Under the pieces are notes generated by a model that had not been told where the DNA came from, did not search any database, and saw only the letters and a program-made list of their open reading frames with translations. DNA of 64,000 nucleotides from Rhizobiaceae bacterium (GTDB taxonomy: Bacteria > Pseudomonadota > Alphaproteobacteria > Rhizobiales > Rhizobiaceae). Made by a program: the position numbers and the translations under genes. The stretch is from the NCBI GenBank assembly GCA_027483885.1, contig JAIXTO010000042.1, forward strand, positions 18,073 through 82,072, read 5' to 3'. Of this stretch, positions 34,391 through 43,353 are shown one piece after another. How positions within the stretch are numbered: position 1 is the first letter of the stretch; every line of letters begins with the position of its first letter.

Positions 34391-35785
34391 TCAGGCGACG
34401 ACGAGCGTGCCCTTGTGGTCAATCGACAGGCCGTTCAGGCCTTTGCGGGCGGCAAACACGTCGATGGGATGGGTAATGTAGAGCCAGGGCGGGTTGTCCC
34501 TGAGGTGCGACAGGCATTTCCCATAGGCTGTTTCGCGGGCTTCCGGCGCGACCGCCGCGTTTGCCGCGGCAATCAACTGCTCGGCCTGCGGATCGTCGAA
34601 CCCCTGCCACCAAACGGCCTTCGTGACGCTTGAAATCTTGTCGTTCAGGATGCGGTAGGTGCTGTGCGGCGAGGAATCGAAGATCGCCATGTCGCCCATT
34701 TCCTTGCGGCCGATCTGGCGGGCGTATTCAGGTCTGTCCTCCTCGATTTCGACATCCACGACAAGGCCAACGGCCTCAAGCGCTCCCGCCACGAAGGCAC
34801 TGATCTCAGGAGCCCGCTCCGGCATGAAGGTGGGGCTGCGCAAACAGATGCGGGTGCCGATGGCGCCGATCTCTTCCAGAAGCGCACGGGCCTTTTGCGG
34901 ATCGTACGCGATCGGCTCCAGTTTGGCCGAGGCCATGCCGAGGTGGAAAGGGCTGACAATGGAGGAGGATGGGATGGCGAGGCCGTGAAAAATGTCCCGC
35001 ACGATGGCTTGGCTGTCGACGGCGTGGTTGACGGCAAGACGCGCCTGCGGGTGGCGGAAAAGCCCTGTCGAACAGTTGAGGTAATACATCACCGACAAGG
35101 TGTTTTCGGCCTGCCCCCAATCAAAGGCCGGATCGAAATCCGGCTTTCCGTGCATGCGCTCGAGATTAAGCGCTGCGTCGGCCTGCCCTTCCTTCATGAG
35201 CGAAAACCGCGCTTCAGCAGAAGGCTCGGCCAATGCTACAATCCTCTGCGGAGCAGCGGTGGCGTCGAGCCTTTCCAGTGTCACGCGCCTTCTTGGCTCA
35301 AAATCCGTGACCCGGAAAGGGCCGGTGCCAAGCGTTGGCGTGCCATCAGGTGCTGTACGGCAAATGTAGAATTCGGAGAAGATGTCGAGGATATCGGCAA
35401 TCGGCCGGGGATTGCTAACGCTGATCGTGAGGTCATCGGGGGCGGAAAGGGTCGCATCGGCGAGATAACGTGCATAGGACCATTTCATGCCAAAGGTGTC
35501 GACGGCCTCCAGAATACCGTCGATGAAGGCGAGGATGTCGGACGCGGTGCAGGGTTTGCCATCATGAAACCGAGCACCGTCGCGGATCCGGAACTGCCAG
35601 TGGCATCCTTCGTGATCCCGCGACCAACCGGAAAAAAGCGCCGGCAAAACCTTACCGTCACGCCATTTCAGCAGCGGTTCGAACACCAGATTTTTCAGCG
35701 TCAACACGCTGGTATCGTCGGTCACGCGGGTCGGCGGCAGGAAATCCACCTTTTCGAGCGCGATGGTCAGGGTCTCTTCTGCCAT
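34391..35785 (-). CDS. Family 5 (dipeptide/oligopeptide-type) substrate-binding protein without an evident signal peptide
   Basis: 464 residues using ATG 35785 (GAGG upstream). SBP_bac_5 features: LTLKNLVFEPLLKWRDGKVLPALFSGWSRDHEG, FRIRDGARFHDGKPCTASDILAFIDG. The N-terminus (MAEETLTIALEKVDFL) goes directly into the mature fold; even the longest frame (from 35845) adds only MTALPTGLIPAAARRSTEAS, which is not a secretion signal. So either it is cytosolic, exported otherwise, or a start has decayed. It follows the DppC-like permease by 7 nt. A second, normally secreted paralogue is encoded at 37719-39281 in the same operon. Confidence 0.85.
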   Translation of the reverse strand: MAEETLTIALEKVDFLPPTRVTDDTSVLTLKNLVFEPLLKWRDGKVLPALFSGWSRDHEGCHWQFRIRDGARFHDGKPCTASDILAFIDGILEAVDTFGMKWSYARYLADATLSAPDDLTISVSNPRPIADILDIFSEFYICRTAPDGTPTLGTGPFRVTDFEPRRRVTLERLDATAAPQRIVALAEPSAEARFSLMKEGQADAALNLERMHGKPDFDPAFDWGQAENTLSVMYYLNCSTGLFRHPQARLAVNHAVDSQAIVRDIFHGLAIPSSSIVSPFHLGMASAKLEPIAYDPQKARALLEEIGAIGTRICLRSPTFMPERAPEISAFVAGALEAVGLVVDVEIEEDRPEYARQIGRKEMGDMAIFDSSPHSTYRILNDKISSVTKAVWWQGFDDPQAEQLIAAANAAVAPEARETAYGKCLSHLRDNPPWLYITHPIDVFAARKGLNGLSIDHKGTLVVA

Positions 35786-35792
35786 GGAGGCC

Positions 35793-36632
35793 TCAGTTGA
35801 TCTGCGTGCGGCGGCGGGGATTAAACCAGTCGGCAAGGCTGTCACCGATCAGGTTGAAGGAGAGGACGGCGAGCAGAATGGCGCCGCCCGGGGCCAGCAC
35901 CACCCAGATGGCACTGCGCGCATATTGCAGGTTGAGCGCCACGTCCGCGCCCCATTCCGACAGCGGCGGCTGCGCGCCAAGCCCTAGAAAACCAAGGCTT
36001 GCCGTCTGCAGGATGGCACTGCCGAGCGCCAGCGTCGATTGCACCAGAAGCGGGCCGATGCCATTGGCAAAGATATAGCGCAGGAGGATGCGCCGCGATG
36101 ACAGGCCGAGCGAAACGGCCGCCTCCACATAAGGTTTGACGGAGATGGCGAGCGCCTGTCCGCGCGCAACGCGGGCAAATTGCGGGGCAAGCGTGATGGC
36201 AACGGCGAGCATGGCATTCTGCAGGCTGGGGCCGAAGGCGGCGGCAAGCGCGATGGCGAGAACCAGCGCCGGAAACGAGAGGATCGCATCGACGATGCGC
36301 ATGATCACCGTATCCGTCCATCCCCCGACATAACCGGCGAGCGTTCCGAAAAACACGCCGATAACAAAGGCAAGCCCGACAACGCCGAGCCCGATGGCAA
36401 GCGTTGCGCGCCCGCCATACATGATGCGGGTCAGGATATCGCGGCCGAAGGAATCTGTTCCCAGCCAATGGGCAGCGCTTGGTCCTTCGAGCTTATGCAG
36501 AATGTCGAGCTTGGTTGGCGTATAGGGGCTGACGAACGGGCCGACAAAGGCCAGAAGCAGAAGTGCTGCAAGGATGAGAGCGCCGACGAGCGCCAGCCGG
36601 TTGTGCCGGAAAAAGAGGATCGTCTCGGTCAT
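35793..36632 (-). CDS. ABC transporter permease (DppC/OppC type)
   Basis: 279 residues from ATG 36632; the track start 36800 lies inside the DppB-like gene. OppC-type N-terminus (LFFRHNRLALVGALILAALLLLAFVGPFV), HWLGTDSFGRDILTRIMYGGRATL is strongly diagnostic, and the EAA loop is VRGQALAISVKPYVEAAVSLGLS-like. Follows the DppB-like gene by 2 nt. Expected partner ATPases (DppD/DppF) are not encoded in the window. Confidence 0.92.
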   Translation of the reverse strand: MTETILFFRHNRLALVGALILAALLLLAFVGPFVSPYTPTKLDILHKLEGPSAAHWLGTDSFGRDILTRIMYGGRATLAIGLGVVGLAFVIGVFFGTLAGYVGGWTDTVIMRIVDAILSFPALVLAIALAAAFGPSLQNAMLAVAITLAPQFARVARGQALAISVKPYVEAAVSLGLSSRRILLRYIFANGIGPLLVQSTLALGSAILQTASLGFLGLGAQPPLSEWGADVALNLQYARSAIWVVLAPGGAILLAVLSFNLIGDSLADWFNPRRRTQIN

Positions 36633-36634
36633 GG

Positions 36635-37645
36635 TCAGTCCATCCTCCGGCGAATGCGGGGGTCGAGCACGCCGTAGAGCAGATCGACGATGATCGAGGT
36701 GGTGACGAAGAGCAGGGCAAAGACGAGCGTCGTGCCCTGGATGACCGGATAATCGCGGTTCTTGATCGCCTCGAACATGTAGCGCCCGATGCCCGGCCAC
36801 GAGAACACGGTTTCGGTGAGGATCGCGCCGCCGAGCATTTCGGCAAATTTCAAACCGATCACGGTGAGCGCTGGCATCAGGGAATTCAAAAGCCCATGCT
36901 TCAGCACCACCTGATGGCGGTGAAGACCCTTGGCGGTGGCCGTGCGAATAAAGTCCTCCCCCATCACCTCCAGCATGGTGTTGCGCACGAAACGGGCAAG
37001 CGTGGCTGCCAGAAACAGCGCGAGAACCGTGACCGGCAGGACCAGATGCGCGAGCCCGCTCAGCGCTGCGGCCGGATTGCCGGCAATCAGGCTGTCGAGA
37101 ATGATGAAGCCGGTGATGGGTTCAACGGTCAGATAGGCATCGAGCCGTCCAGACACCGGCAGCCAGCCGAGATGGGTGGCAAAGATCAGTTGCAGCACGA
37201 GTGCCAGCAGGAAGGCCGGCATGGAAACGCCCATCAGCGAGACGACGCGCAGGGTGTGATCAAACAGCGTGTTGGCTTTGACGGCGGAGAGAACGCCAAG
37301 CGGAATGCCGACAAGAATGGCGACGAGAACGGCGAGCACCGACAGTTCGATGGTGGCGGGAAGGCGTGCCAGAATTTCACGCAGCACCGGCTCGCCGCTT
37401 TTGAGCGACAGGCCGAGATCGCCATGGGCAAGGCCGACCAGATAATCTGTAAACTGCAAAAACACTGGCCGGTCGAGATGCAGTTGCGCGCGAAGTGCGG
37501 CGATCTGCTCGGAGGTGGCGCCCGGGCCAAGCAGCGTCACGGCGGGATCGCCGGGGATGAGGCGGACCAGCGAAAACGCGATGACCAGCACGATGGAAAG
37601 CACCGGGATCAGTCCGATCAGCCGGCGCAGAAGAAAGTTCAGCAT
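36635..37645 (-). CDS. ABC transporter permease (DppB/OppB type)
   Basis: 336 residues. N-terminus LRRLIGLIPVLSIVLVIAFSLVRLIPGDPAVTLLGPGAT is characteristic; the EAA region is VMGEDFIRTATAKGLHRHQVVLKHGLLNSLMPALTVIGLKF. It forms the pore with the 35793-36632 product. It comes after the secreted binding-protein gene and a small hairpin. Confidence 0.93.
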   Translation of the reverse strand: MLNFLLRRLIGLIPVLSIVLVIAFSLVRLIPGDPAVTLLGPGATSEQIAALRAQLHLDRPVFLQFTDYLVGLAHGDLGLSLKSGEPVLREILARLPATIELSVLAVLVAILVGIPLGVLSAVKANTLFDHTLRVVSLMGVSMPAFLLALVLQLIFATHLGWLPVSGRLDAYLTVEPITGFIILDSLIAGNPAAALSGLAHLVLPVTVLALFLAATLARFVRNTMLEVMGEDFIRTATAKGLHRHQVVLKHGLLNSLMPALTVIGLKFAEMLGGAILTETVFSWPGIGRYMFEAIKNRDYPVIQGTTLVFALLFVTTSIIVDLLYGVLDPRIRRRMD

Positions 37646-37667
37646 GGGCTCGCTGCCGCTCCTGTTG

Positions 37668-37697
37668 CGGATGCGCCATCAGAAGACGGCGCATCCG
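37668..37697 (-). promoter_or_regulatory. Stem-loop between binding-protein and permease genes
   Basis: CGGATGCGCC pairs perfectly with GGCGCATCCG (10 bp, 10-nt loop) in the gap between the family 5 binding protein and DppB-like genes. No T-run. Probably stabilises the binding-protein message, as for similar hairpins at 12060, 16968 and 51907. Confidence 0.55.
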
Positions 37698-37718
37698 GTC
37701 TGTCGTATCGCAGGTAAC

Positions 37719-39281
37719 TTACCCCTTGGACACGCTCCAGTATTCATTGAGCGGCGGGGCGCTGTTGATGACGAGACCCTTCACGTTGGAACGGGCATAA
37801 ACGATGAGCTTGGGGCTGAACAGATAGGCGCCCGGCACCCGCTTCATGATCTCTTCCTGCACGGTGAAATAGAGCTTCTTGCGGGTTTCCATGTCGGCGG
37901 TCTGCTGCGCCTTGAGGATCAGCGCATCGAGATCCTTGTCTTCAGGCATGCGGAAGGTCATCGCCGTATTGGCAAGCGAAGACAGGTAACCGATGGTGAT
38001 ATGGGCATCCGGATCGTTGTACCAGGGCTGGCGGCCATCAAGCGCCACATCGAACTGGCCGGCGGTCTGCAGCGTGCGATAGGCCGGGAATTCGGTCTGC
38101 TCGATCGTCGCATTGATGCCGATATCGGCCAGGTTTGCCTGCACGAAGGTGGCAACCGCGCCCCAGAGCGGACCCTGGAAGCTGTAGAGCTTGATCGACA
38201 GGCTGGTCGGATCGACACCGGCTTCCTGCAGCAGCTTCTTGGCGAGGTCCGGATCGTATTTCGGTGCAAGCTCCTTCACCTTCGGATCGAAAGCCCAGCT
38301 GTTCGTGGTCAGCGGACCATAAACACGCTCGGCTGTGCCGCCGAAGACACCGGCAAGAAGGCCGTCGTAATCGATGGCGCTGGCAATCGCCTTGCGCACG
38401 CGCACATCGGCAAACGGACCGTCCTTCTTGGAATTGTTGAATTCGAGTTGGCGGATGATCTGGCTCGAGGCTTCGAGAACCTGCACATCCTTGTTTTTCT
38501 TCAGCGAGGCGATGTCTTCGGCGGCGATCGCCGAGAGCTGGCCCTGCTGCTGGACGACATCGACGCCGCCGTTTTCAAGCTCCAGCCGGCGCGTGGAGGC
38601 ATCCGGGATGACGCGGTAAACGATACGCGACAGTTTTGGCGCGCCGCGGAAATAGGAGGGGTTGGCGTCCAGGATCACATTGGTATCGGCCTGCGCGCTC
38701 TTGAACACGAAGGGGCCGGTGCCCACAGGGTTCTTGGCAAAGCTGTCGCCGAATTTCTGGACGGCAGCCGGGCTGACGATGGCGGCCTGCGGCTGGGCAA
38801 GGATCGACAGGAAAGCGGGGTAGGGCTGCGCGAGGCTGATCTTCACTTCCGTCGGCGAGACGACCGCGATATCGGAAATGAGGCCGAACGTCGCCTGCAC
38901 ATAGGAATTGCTCTTCTTCGTGCGCTCCAGCGAAAACTTCACTGCGGCCGCATCGAAATCGGTGCCATCATGGAACTTCACGCCGGGGCGAAGCTTGAAA
39001 TCAAACTCCTTGCCATCGGCCGACACGGTCCATGTATCAGCCAGGCGGCCTTCCACCTTGGTGAAATCAGGTGCGGTCCAGGCCACCAGCGTGTCGAACA
39101 CGTTGAGGATGATTTCGCTGCCGATGGGCTCGGCCTTGTTGGTGCCGGGCTCAAGCGCCACCGGATCGGACGGCACGGCAACGACCAGCGTTTTTGACTG
39201 GTCCTGGGCCTGGGCGTCGATTGCGCCCGCAAGGAGCGGCACCATCAATCCCAGAGTGGCAAACTGCTTCCAGACGGTCAT
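37719..39281 (-). CDS. Family 5 ABC transporter substrate-binding protein (dipeptide type), secreted
   Basis: 520 residues from ATG 39281 (AGGAAGG upstream). Signal peptide MTVWKQFATLGLMVPLLAGAIDAQAQ, then KTLVVAVPSDPVALEPGTNKAEPIGSEIILNVFDTLVAW and FKLRPGVKFHDGTDFDAAAVKFSLERTK, typical SBP_bac_5. First gene of the permease operon, transcribed leftwards. An AT-rich inverted repeat at 39366-39381 precedes it, resembling one before the divergent racemase gene. Confidence 0.92.
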   Translation of the reverse strand: MTVWKQFATLGLMVPLLAGAIDAQAQDQSKTLVVAVPSDPVALEPGTNKAEPIGSEIILNVFDTLVAWTAPDFTKVEGRLADTWTVSADGKEFDFKLRPGVKFHDGTDFDAAAVKFSLERTKKSNSYVQATFGLISDIAVVSPTEVKISLAQPYPAFLSILAQPQAAIVSPAAVQKFGDSFAKNPVGTGPFVFKSAQADTNVILDANPSYFRGAPKLSRIVYRVIPDASTRRLELENGGVDVVQQQGQLSAIAAEDIASLKKNKDVQVLEASSQIIRQLEFNNSKKDGPFADVRVRKAIASAIDYDGLLAGVFGGTAERVYGPLTTNSWAFDPKVKELAPKYDPDLAKKLLQEAGVDPTSLSIKLYSFQGPLWGAVATFVQANLADIGINATIEQTEFPAYRTLQTAGQFDVALDGRQPWYNDPDAHITIGYLSSLANTAMTFRMPEDKDLDALILKAQQTADMETRKKLYFTVQEEIMKRVPGAYLFSPKLIVYARSNVKGLVINSAPPLNEYWSVSKG

Positions 39282-39365
39282 TCGTGATGCATCCTTCCTG
39301 TTGTGTGAAGCCTTGAGGGTGTGTGCCAAGGCCGGTGGCCGGGGAAAAGCTGTCATTTCCCTGTG

Positions 39366-39381
39366 ATATTCCACGAAATAT
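39366..39381. promoter_or_regulatory. AT-rich inverted repeat, candidate GntR operator (site 2)
   Basis: ATATT-CCACGA-AATAT, perfect 5-bp arms with 6-nt spacer, 85 bp upstream of the secreted binding-protein start. Same arm sequence and spacing as the site at 41219-41234, which suggests one regulator, probably the FCD-GntR protein encoded at 40402-41118, controls both transcripts. Confidence 0.5.
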
Positions 39382-39509
39382 ATCATTGGTTCGCAGCCTG
39401 TAAAGGTCGCATGCCTGTTTCCTGTCCAGGAAGCATGTTTTGCCTATTTTATACTCTCTTGCCGAATGAATTTACTGTATTTAAGCAGTACGACGGGTCG
39501 TTCCGCCAC

Positions 39510-40367
39510 TTATTCAGGCAGAGCGCCGGTCACAACAGGCCGGTCCGGGTCTGTCACCCAATGCGACCAGGAACCGGGATACATCGCAGCCTCGATGCCA
39601 ATGGCGGCAAGTGCCAGCACCGAATGGGCCGCCGACATGCCGGCACCACAATAGACGCCGACCGGCTTAGCCCCATCGGCGCCTAAGGCCGCATACATCG
39701 CGCGCAGCGTGTCGCTCTCGGTGAAATTGCCGTAATCGGTGACATTATCGGGGGCAGGGGCGGAGCGGGCGCCGGGAATATGCCCGCGCGGCGGCTGGCC
39801 GGGGGCGGCCACCCCGCCGATATAGTTCGGGCGGATGCGAGCATCGATGAGCACGCCCGAGCGGGCAATATCGAGCGCCTCGTCTGGCCCGAATTCCGGC
39901 ATGTGGCCGCCCGTCAGCGTGATCGTGCTGGGATGGGGTTGTGTTTCGGTGTCGCTGACCGGCAGTCCGGCGGAAAGCCAGGCGGGAAAACCACCGTCGA
40001 GCACGCGCACATCGGAAAATCCCGCCCAGCGCAGCACCCACCAGGCGCGCGCCGCCGTCATGCTGCGGTCGGCATCATAAACCACGATGGTGCTGTCGCG
40101 CCGCAGGCCCCACGCCCGGGCCCTTACCTCAAAATCCTCGATGCGGGGCAGCGGTCGCTGTCCGGCACCCGGCGAGGCGGGCGACTGGAAATCCCGGTAC
40201 GCCTCAGTATCGATGGCACCTTCGATGCGCTTGCCGGTAAAATAGTTTTGGCCCGTATAAGGGTTGACCGAGTGGACGGCGAGGATGGTGATGTCATGGC
40301 CGCCGAGCCGCATGGCCTGCAGCTGCTGCGGGGTTAAAAGCACGCGTTCACGGATCGGATCGGTCAT
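39510..40367 (-). CDS. Two-domain rhodanese / 3-mercaptopyruvate sulfurtransferase-like protein
   Basis: 285 residues, two rhodanese modules. First (about 20-145): HDITILAVHSVNP...STIVVYDADRSMTAARAWWVLRWAGF, inactive because Asp replaces Cys. Second (about 160-280): GVLIDARIRPNYIGG...PVGVYCGAGMSAAHSVLAL, with the catalytic Cys in CGAGMSA. No signal peptide. It transfers sulfane sulfur to thiols or cyanide. A PatB-type C-S lyase in the divergent operon (44336-45490) could supply reduced sulfur or a thiol substrate, hinting at a sulfur-containing nutrient. Confidence 0.9.
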   Translation of the reverse strand: MTDPIRERVLLTPQQLQAMRLGGHDITILAVHSVNPYTGQNYFTGKRIEGAIDTEAYRDFQSPASPGAGQRPLPRIEDFEVRARAWGLRRDSTIVVYDADRSMTAARAWWVLRWAGFSDVRVLDGGFPAWLSAGLPVSDTETQPHPSTITLTGGHMPEFGPDEALDIARSGVLIDARIRPNYIGGVAAPGQPPRGHIPGARSAPAPDNVTDYGNFTESDTLRAMYAALGADGAKPVGVYCGAGMSAAHSVLALAAIGIEAAMYPGSWSHWVTDPDRPVVTGALPE

Positions 40368-40401
40368 CGTCTGCCTTGTCCATGTAGTCCGACGGGGACG
40401 A

Positions 40402-41118
40402 CTAGAGCGTCAGGCCGGAGCGGCCGTTGGAGATGAGCGCCGTCAAAATGCCGACGCGGGTGTTTTCGTTGTGGCGCACCATGGCAGCGCGGGCTGCCTG
40501 CGCATCACGCTTGCGCAGGACCTCGACGATCTCGTGATGATCGCGGTTGGTTTCCGGGTTCACGTCGCGCATGCGCGCGCCCATGTAGAAGAGCCGGGCG
40601 CATTCCTCGAGATGGCTGATGACCAGAGCATGCAGGCGCGGATTGCGCGAGGCCTGGGCAATGGCCGCATGAAACGCCTGGTTTGCCTCGACAAAACTGC
40701 GCACGCTGGCGTTTTCGCCCAGCTCGTAATTGACGTCGGCCAGCCTATCCAGTTCATCGAGTTCTTCGGCCGTCAGGTTTTCCGCGGCGAGCGCTGCCGC
40801 CGATCCCTCCAGCATTTCACGGATGGCGAAGAGGTCGTTCATGTCCTTCACCGTCACCGGCGTCACGCGGTAGCCGCGCCGGGGATAGGCTTCCATGAAA
40901 CCTTCGACGCAGAGCCGTGCCAAGGCTTCACGTACCGGCGTCTTGCTCACCGAAAGCTGCTCGGCCAGTTCCGGCTCGGACACTTCCATGCCCGGCGGCA
41001 TATCACCGGTGATGATCCGCTCACGCAGGCTCGCATAGGCCATTTCCGTCAGCGACTTGCCGCGACGGGCCGTCTGGGGTTCGCCTGGCTGGTCCATATC
41101 CGCTGCAATCTCTGTCAT
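40402..41118 (-). CDS. GntR-family regulator, FCD subgroup
   Basis: 238 residues from ATG 41118 (41136 possible). HTH: EMAYASLRERIITGDMPPGMEVSEPELAEQLSVSKTPVREALARLCVEGFMEAYPRRGYRVTPV. The FCD ligand domain has EMLEGSAAALAAENLT, NQAFHAAIAQAS and HHEIVEVLRKRD, with metal-binding His positions. Divergent from the racemase-amidohydrolase operon; its likely operator overlaps that operon's -10. Confidence 0.92.
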   Translation of the reverse strand: MTEIAADMDQPGEPQTARRGKSLTEMAYASLRERIITGDMPPGMEVSEPELAEQLSVSKTPVREALARLCVEGFMEAYPRRGYRVTPVTVKDMNDLFAIREMLEGSAAALAAENLTAEELDELDRLADVNYELGENASVRSFVEANQAFHAAIAQASRNPRLHALVISHLEECARLFYMGARMRDVNPETNRDHHEIVEVLRKRDAQAARAAMVRHNENTRVGILTALISNGRSGLTL

Positions 41119-41196
41119 TCTTCGTTCCGTTCGCAAGGTCGCTGCCGATATAGGCGCTTCATGCGTTTCCCGCTATACCAGTGGCGCGCTTGTGCT

Positions 41197-41234
41197 TTGA
41201 CAGGCCGAAATCCCTGAGATATTACGTAGTATAT
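41197..41234 (+). promoter_or_regulatory. Sigma-70 promoter with overlapping inverted repeat (GntR site 1)
   Basis: TTGACA (41197-41202), 17-nt spacer, TATTAC (41220-41225). ATATTACGTAGTATAT (41219-41234) is a near-perfect palindrome, one mismatch, covering the -10. It drives the racemase operon starting at 41285. A binder here would block polymerase; the divergent GntR protein is the candidate. Confidence 0.65.
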
Positions 41235-41284
41235 TAACGGCGGTTCGTGTTGACCGCAATCCCTGTCATGCCCCGGATGCCCCA

Positions 41285-41947
41285 GTGTCTCAGATTCTCG
41301 TCATCAATCCCAACAGTTCCGTCTCCGTGACGCGGTCGATGGAGGATTGCCTTGCGCCGGTGCGCGCCGCCTCCCGCCATGACGTGATGTGTACGGAACT
41401 GGCAAAATCGCCGCCGGGCATCGAAACCGATGCACATGTGCAGGAAGTGATCCCGCATCTCATCGAAAAGATCCGCGGTTCGGATGCCGATGCCTTCGTC
41501 GTCGCCTGTTTTTCCGACCCGGGCATCGACACGGTGCGCAAGGCAACGACGCGCCCGGTGATCGGCATTGCGGAAGCCGCTTATCTCGCAGCACTCGGCC
41601 TTGGCCGTCGCTTCGGTATAGTCTCGCTTGGGCCATCCTCAATTGCCCGGCACCTGCGTTACCTCAAACATCTTAATCTCGATCAGCGGCTTGCCGGCGA
41701 TCGCTCCATCGACATGACGGTGGTGCAGTTGATGGCAACGGACGCCGCCGAACAGGTTGCACGGATCGGACGGGCATTGCGTGACGAGGATGGCGCCGAT
41801 GTCATCATTCTCGGCTGCGCCGGCCTTGGCGGTTATCGGCCTCAGATCGAGGCGCTGCTCGGCCTTCCCGTGGTTGATCCGGTGCAGGCCGGGGCAGCAC
41901 TTGCCTGCACCACGGTTGATTTGAACTATACGAGGACGCTTGCATGA
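41285..41947 (+). CDS. Asp/Glu/hydantoin racemase family protein
   Basis: 220 residues with GTG start. ILVINPNSSVSVTRSM opening is diagnostic for the hydantoin/allantoin racemase branch. Two catalytic Cys are in VVACFSDPGID and VIILGCAGLGGY. It interconverts stereoisomers of hydantoin-like rings or amino acids. It overlaps the cyclic amidohydrolase gene by 4 nt, supporting sequential action on a cyclic ureide or imide. Ribosome site is weak. Confidence 0.9.
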   Translation: MSQILVINPNSSVSVTRSMEDCLAPVRAASRHDVMCTELAKSPPGIETDAHVQEVIPHLIEKIRGSDADAFVVACFSDPGIDTVRKATTRPVIGIAEAAYLAALGLGRRFGIVSLGPSSIARHLRYLKHLNLDQRLAGDRSIDMTVVQLMATDAAEQVARIGRALRDEDGADVIILGCAGLGGYRPQIEALLGLPVVDPVQAGAALACTTVDLNYTRTLA

Positions 41948-43305
41948 GCTTTGATCTTCTCATCCGCGGCACGCTTGTTTTGCCCGAAGGACCGCTGGAA
42001 AACGGCTGGCTTGCCATCCGGAGCGGCCGCATCGAGGCCATCGGCACCGGCGAGGCGCCGGCGGCAGGCGAGGTGTTCGATGCCGGTAACAATCTGATCA
42101 TTCCGGGTGTCGTCGACGGCCAGACCCATGCCGGCAGCTATGGCGGCCTCAAAGGCATCGGCTCGACCACCCGTTCGGCGATTGCCGGCGGCGTTACCAC
42201 CATTGTCGACATGCCCTATGACAACCCGGCGCCGCTCAACACCCGCGAGCGGTTGGGCGAAAAGATCGCCGCCATCAACGAACATGCCCACGCCCATGTG
42301 GCGCTTTATGCAACCGTGATGCCGGGGCAGGACATGGCGGAGGTGGCAGGCCTTGTCGAGGGCGGTGTCGTCGCATTCAAGATCTCCACCTTCGAAAGCA
42401 GCCCGACACGCTTTCCCCGCATCGGCGCCGACCAGATGCTGGATCTCTTCGAGGCGCTGTCGCAGACCGATATTCCGCTCGGCGTCCACAACGAGGACCA
42501 GGAGATTGTGCGTGCCCGCATTGCCAAGGCCAAAGTGGCCGGCCGCGATGGCATCGAGGCGCATTCGCAAAGCCGGCCGCCGGCCGCAGAACTTGCCGCC
42601 ACCGCGCATTTCCTCGAGTTGGGAGCCGCAGCCGGCGCCCACGCGCATATCGTCCACCTGACATCTTCGCGTGGTTTCCAGCTGGTCGAGCATTACCGCG
42701 CCGATGGTTTTCGCACGACGGGCGAGCTTTGCGTGCATTACCTGTGGTTTGATCCGGCAACCGATGGTGCGCTTGGTGCCCGCATGAAGGTAAACCCGCC
42801 GATCCGCCCCGGCGAAATCGAGCCGCTCTGGCAAGAAGTGCTGTCGGGCCGCGTTGCATTTGTCAGCTCGGATCATTCCAGCTGGCCGATCGACAACAAG
42901 TTCACGCCCTCCATCTTCGAGGCCGGCGCCGGCGTGCCGGGGCTCGAAACGCTGCTGCCGGCCTTTTATACCGGTGCGGAAAACCGCGGGCTCGATGCGC
43001 CGCAGCTCACCGTTTCTCAGCTTTGCGAACGCCCGGCACGTTTCTTTGGCCTTTATCCGCAAAAGGGCGTGTTGGCCGTGGGCGCCGATGCGGATATCGT
43101 CATTCTCAGCCGCGAAACCTATCCGTGGGACAGCGCCAAGGCCCATGACGATCTCAACTGGAGCCCGTTTGACGGGCGCAATTTCACCGTGCGGGTGGCC
43201 CGCACCTATCTGTCCGGAACGCTTGCCTTCGATGGTGCCTCCGTCGTCAACAAGGCCGGCGACGGCACCTATGCTGCCCGTGGCGCAAGCCACTGGTTTT
43301 CCTAA
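41944..43305 (+). CDS. Cyclic amidohydrolase (dihydropyrimidinase/allantoinase-like)
   Basis: 453 residues. Amidohydrolase barrel with IIPGVVDGQTHAGSYGG where HxH is expected: the first metal His is Gln. Other ligands look intact: Lys in VVAFKISTFESSP, His in GVHNEDQEI, His in HAHIVHLTSSRGFQLVEHY, Asp in FVSSDHSSWP. It should open a hydantoin-, allantoin- or imide-type ring. Lies between the racemase and a DapA-family lyase. Confidence 0.88.
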   Translation: MSFDLLIRGTLVLPEGPLENGWLAIRSGRIEAIGTGEAPAAGEVFDAGNNLIIPGVVDGQTHAGSYGGLKGIGSTTRSAIAGGVTTIVDMPYDNPAPLNTRERLGEKIAAINEHAHAHVALYATVMPGQDMAEVAGLVEGGVVAFKISTFESSPTRFPRIGADQMLDLFEALSQTDIPLGVHNEDQEIVRARIAKAKVAGRDGIEAHSQSRPPAAELAATAHFLELGAAAGAHAHIVHLTSSRGFQLVEHYRADGFRTTGELCVHYLWFDPATDGALGARMKVNPPIRPGEIEPLWQEVLSGRVAFVSSDHSSWPIDNKFTPSIFEAGAGVPGLETLLPAFYTGAENRGLDAPQLTVSQLCERPARFFGLYPQKGVLAVGADADIVILSRETYPWDSAKAHDDLNWSPFDGRNFTVRVARTYLSGTLAFDGASVVNKAGDGTYAARGASHWFS

Positions 43306-43353
43306 CAACTTTGCCGCACCATCCGCCCACAATCTGATTGTCGAGAGAGAGCC

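Noticed and set aside
37515-39197. 560-residue plus-strand ORF
   Set aside because: Antisense to the family 5 binding-protein gene; no domain or ribosome site.
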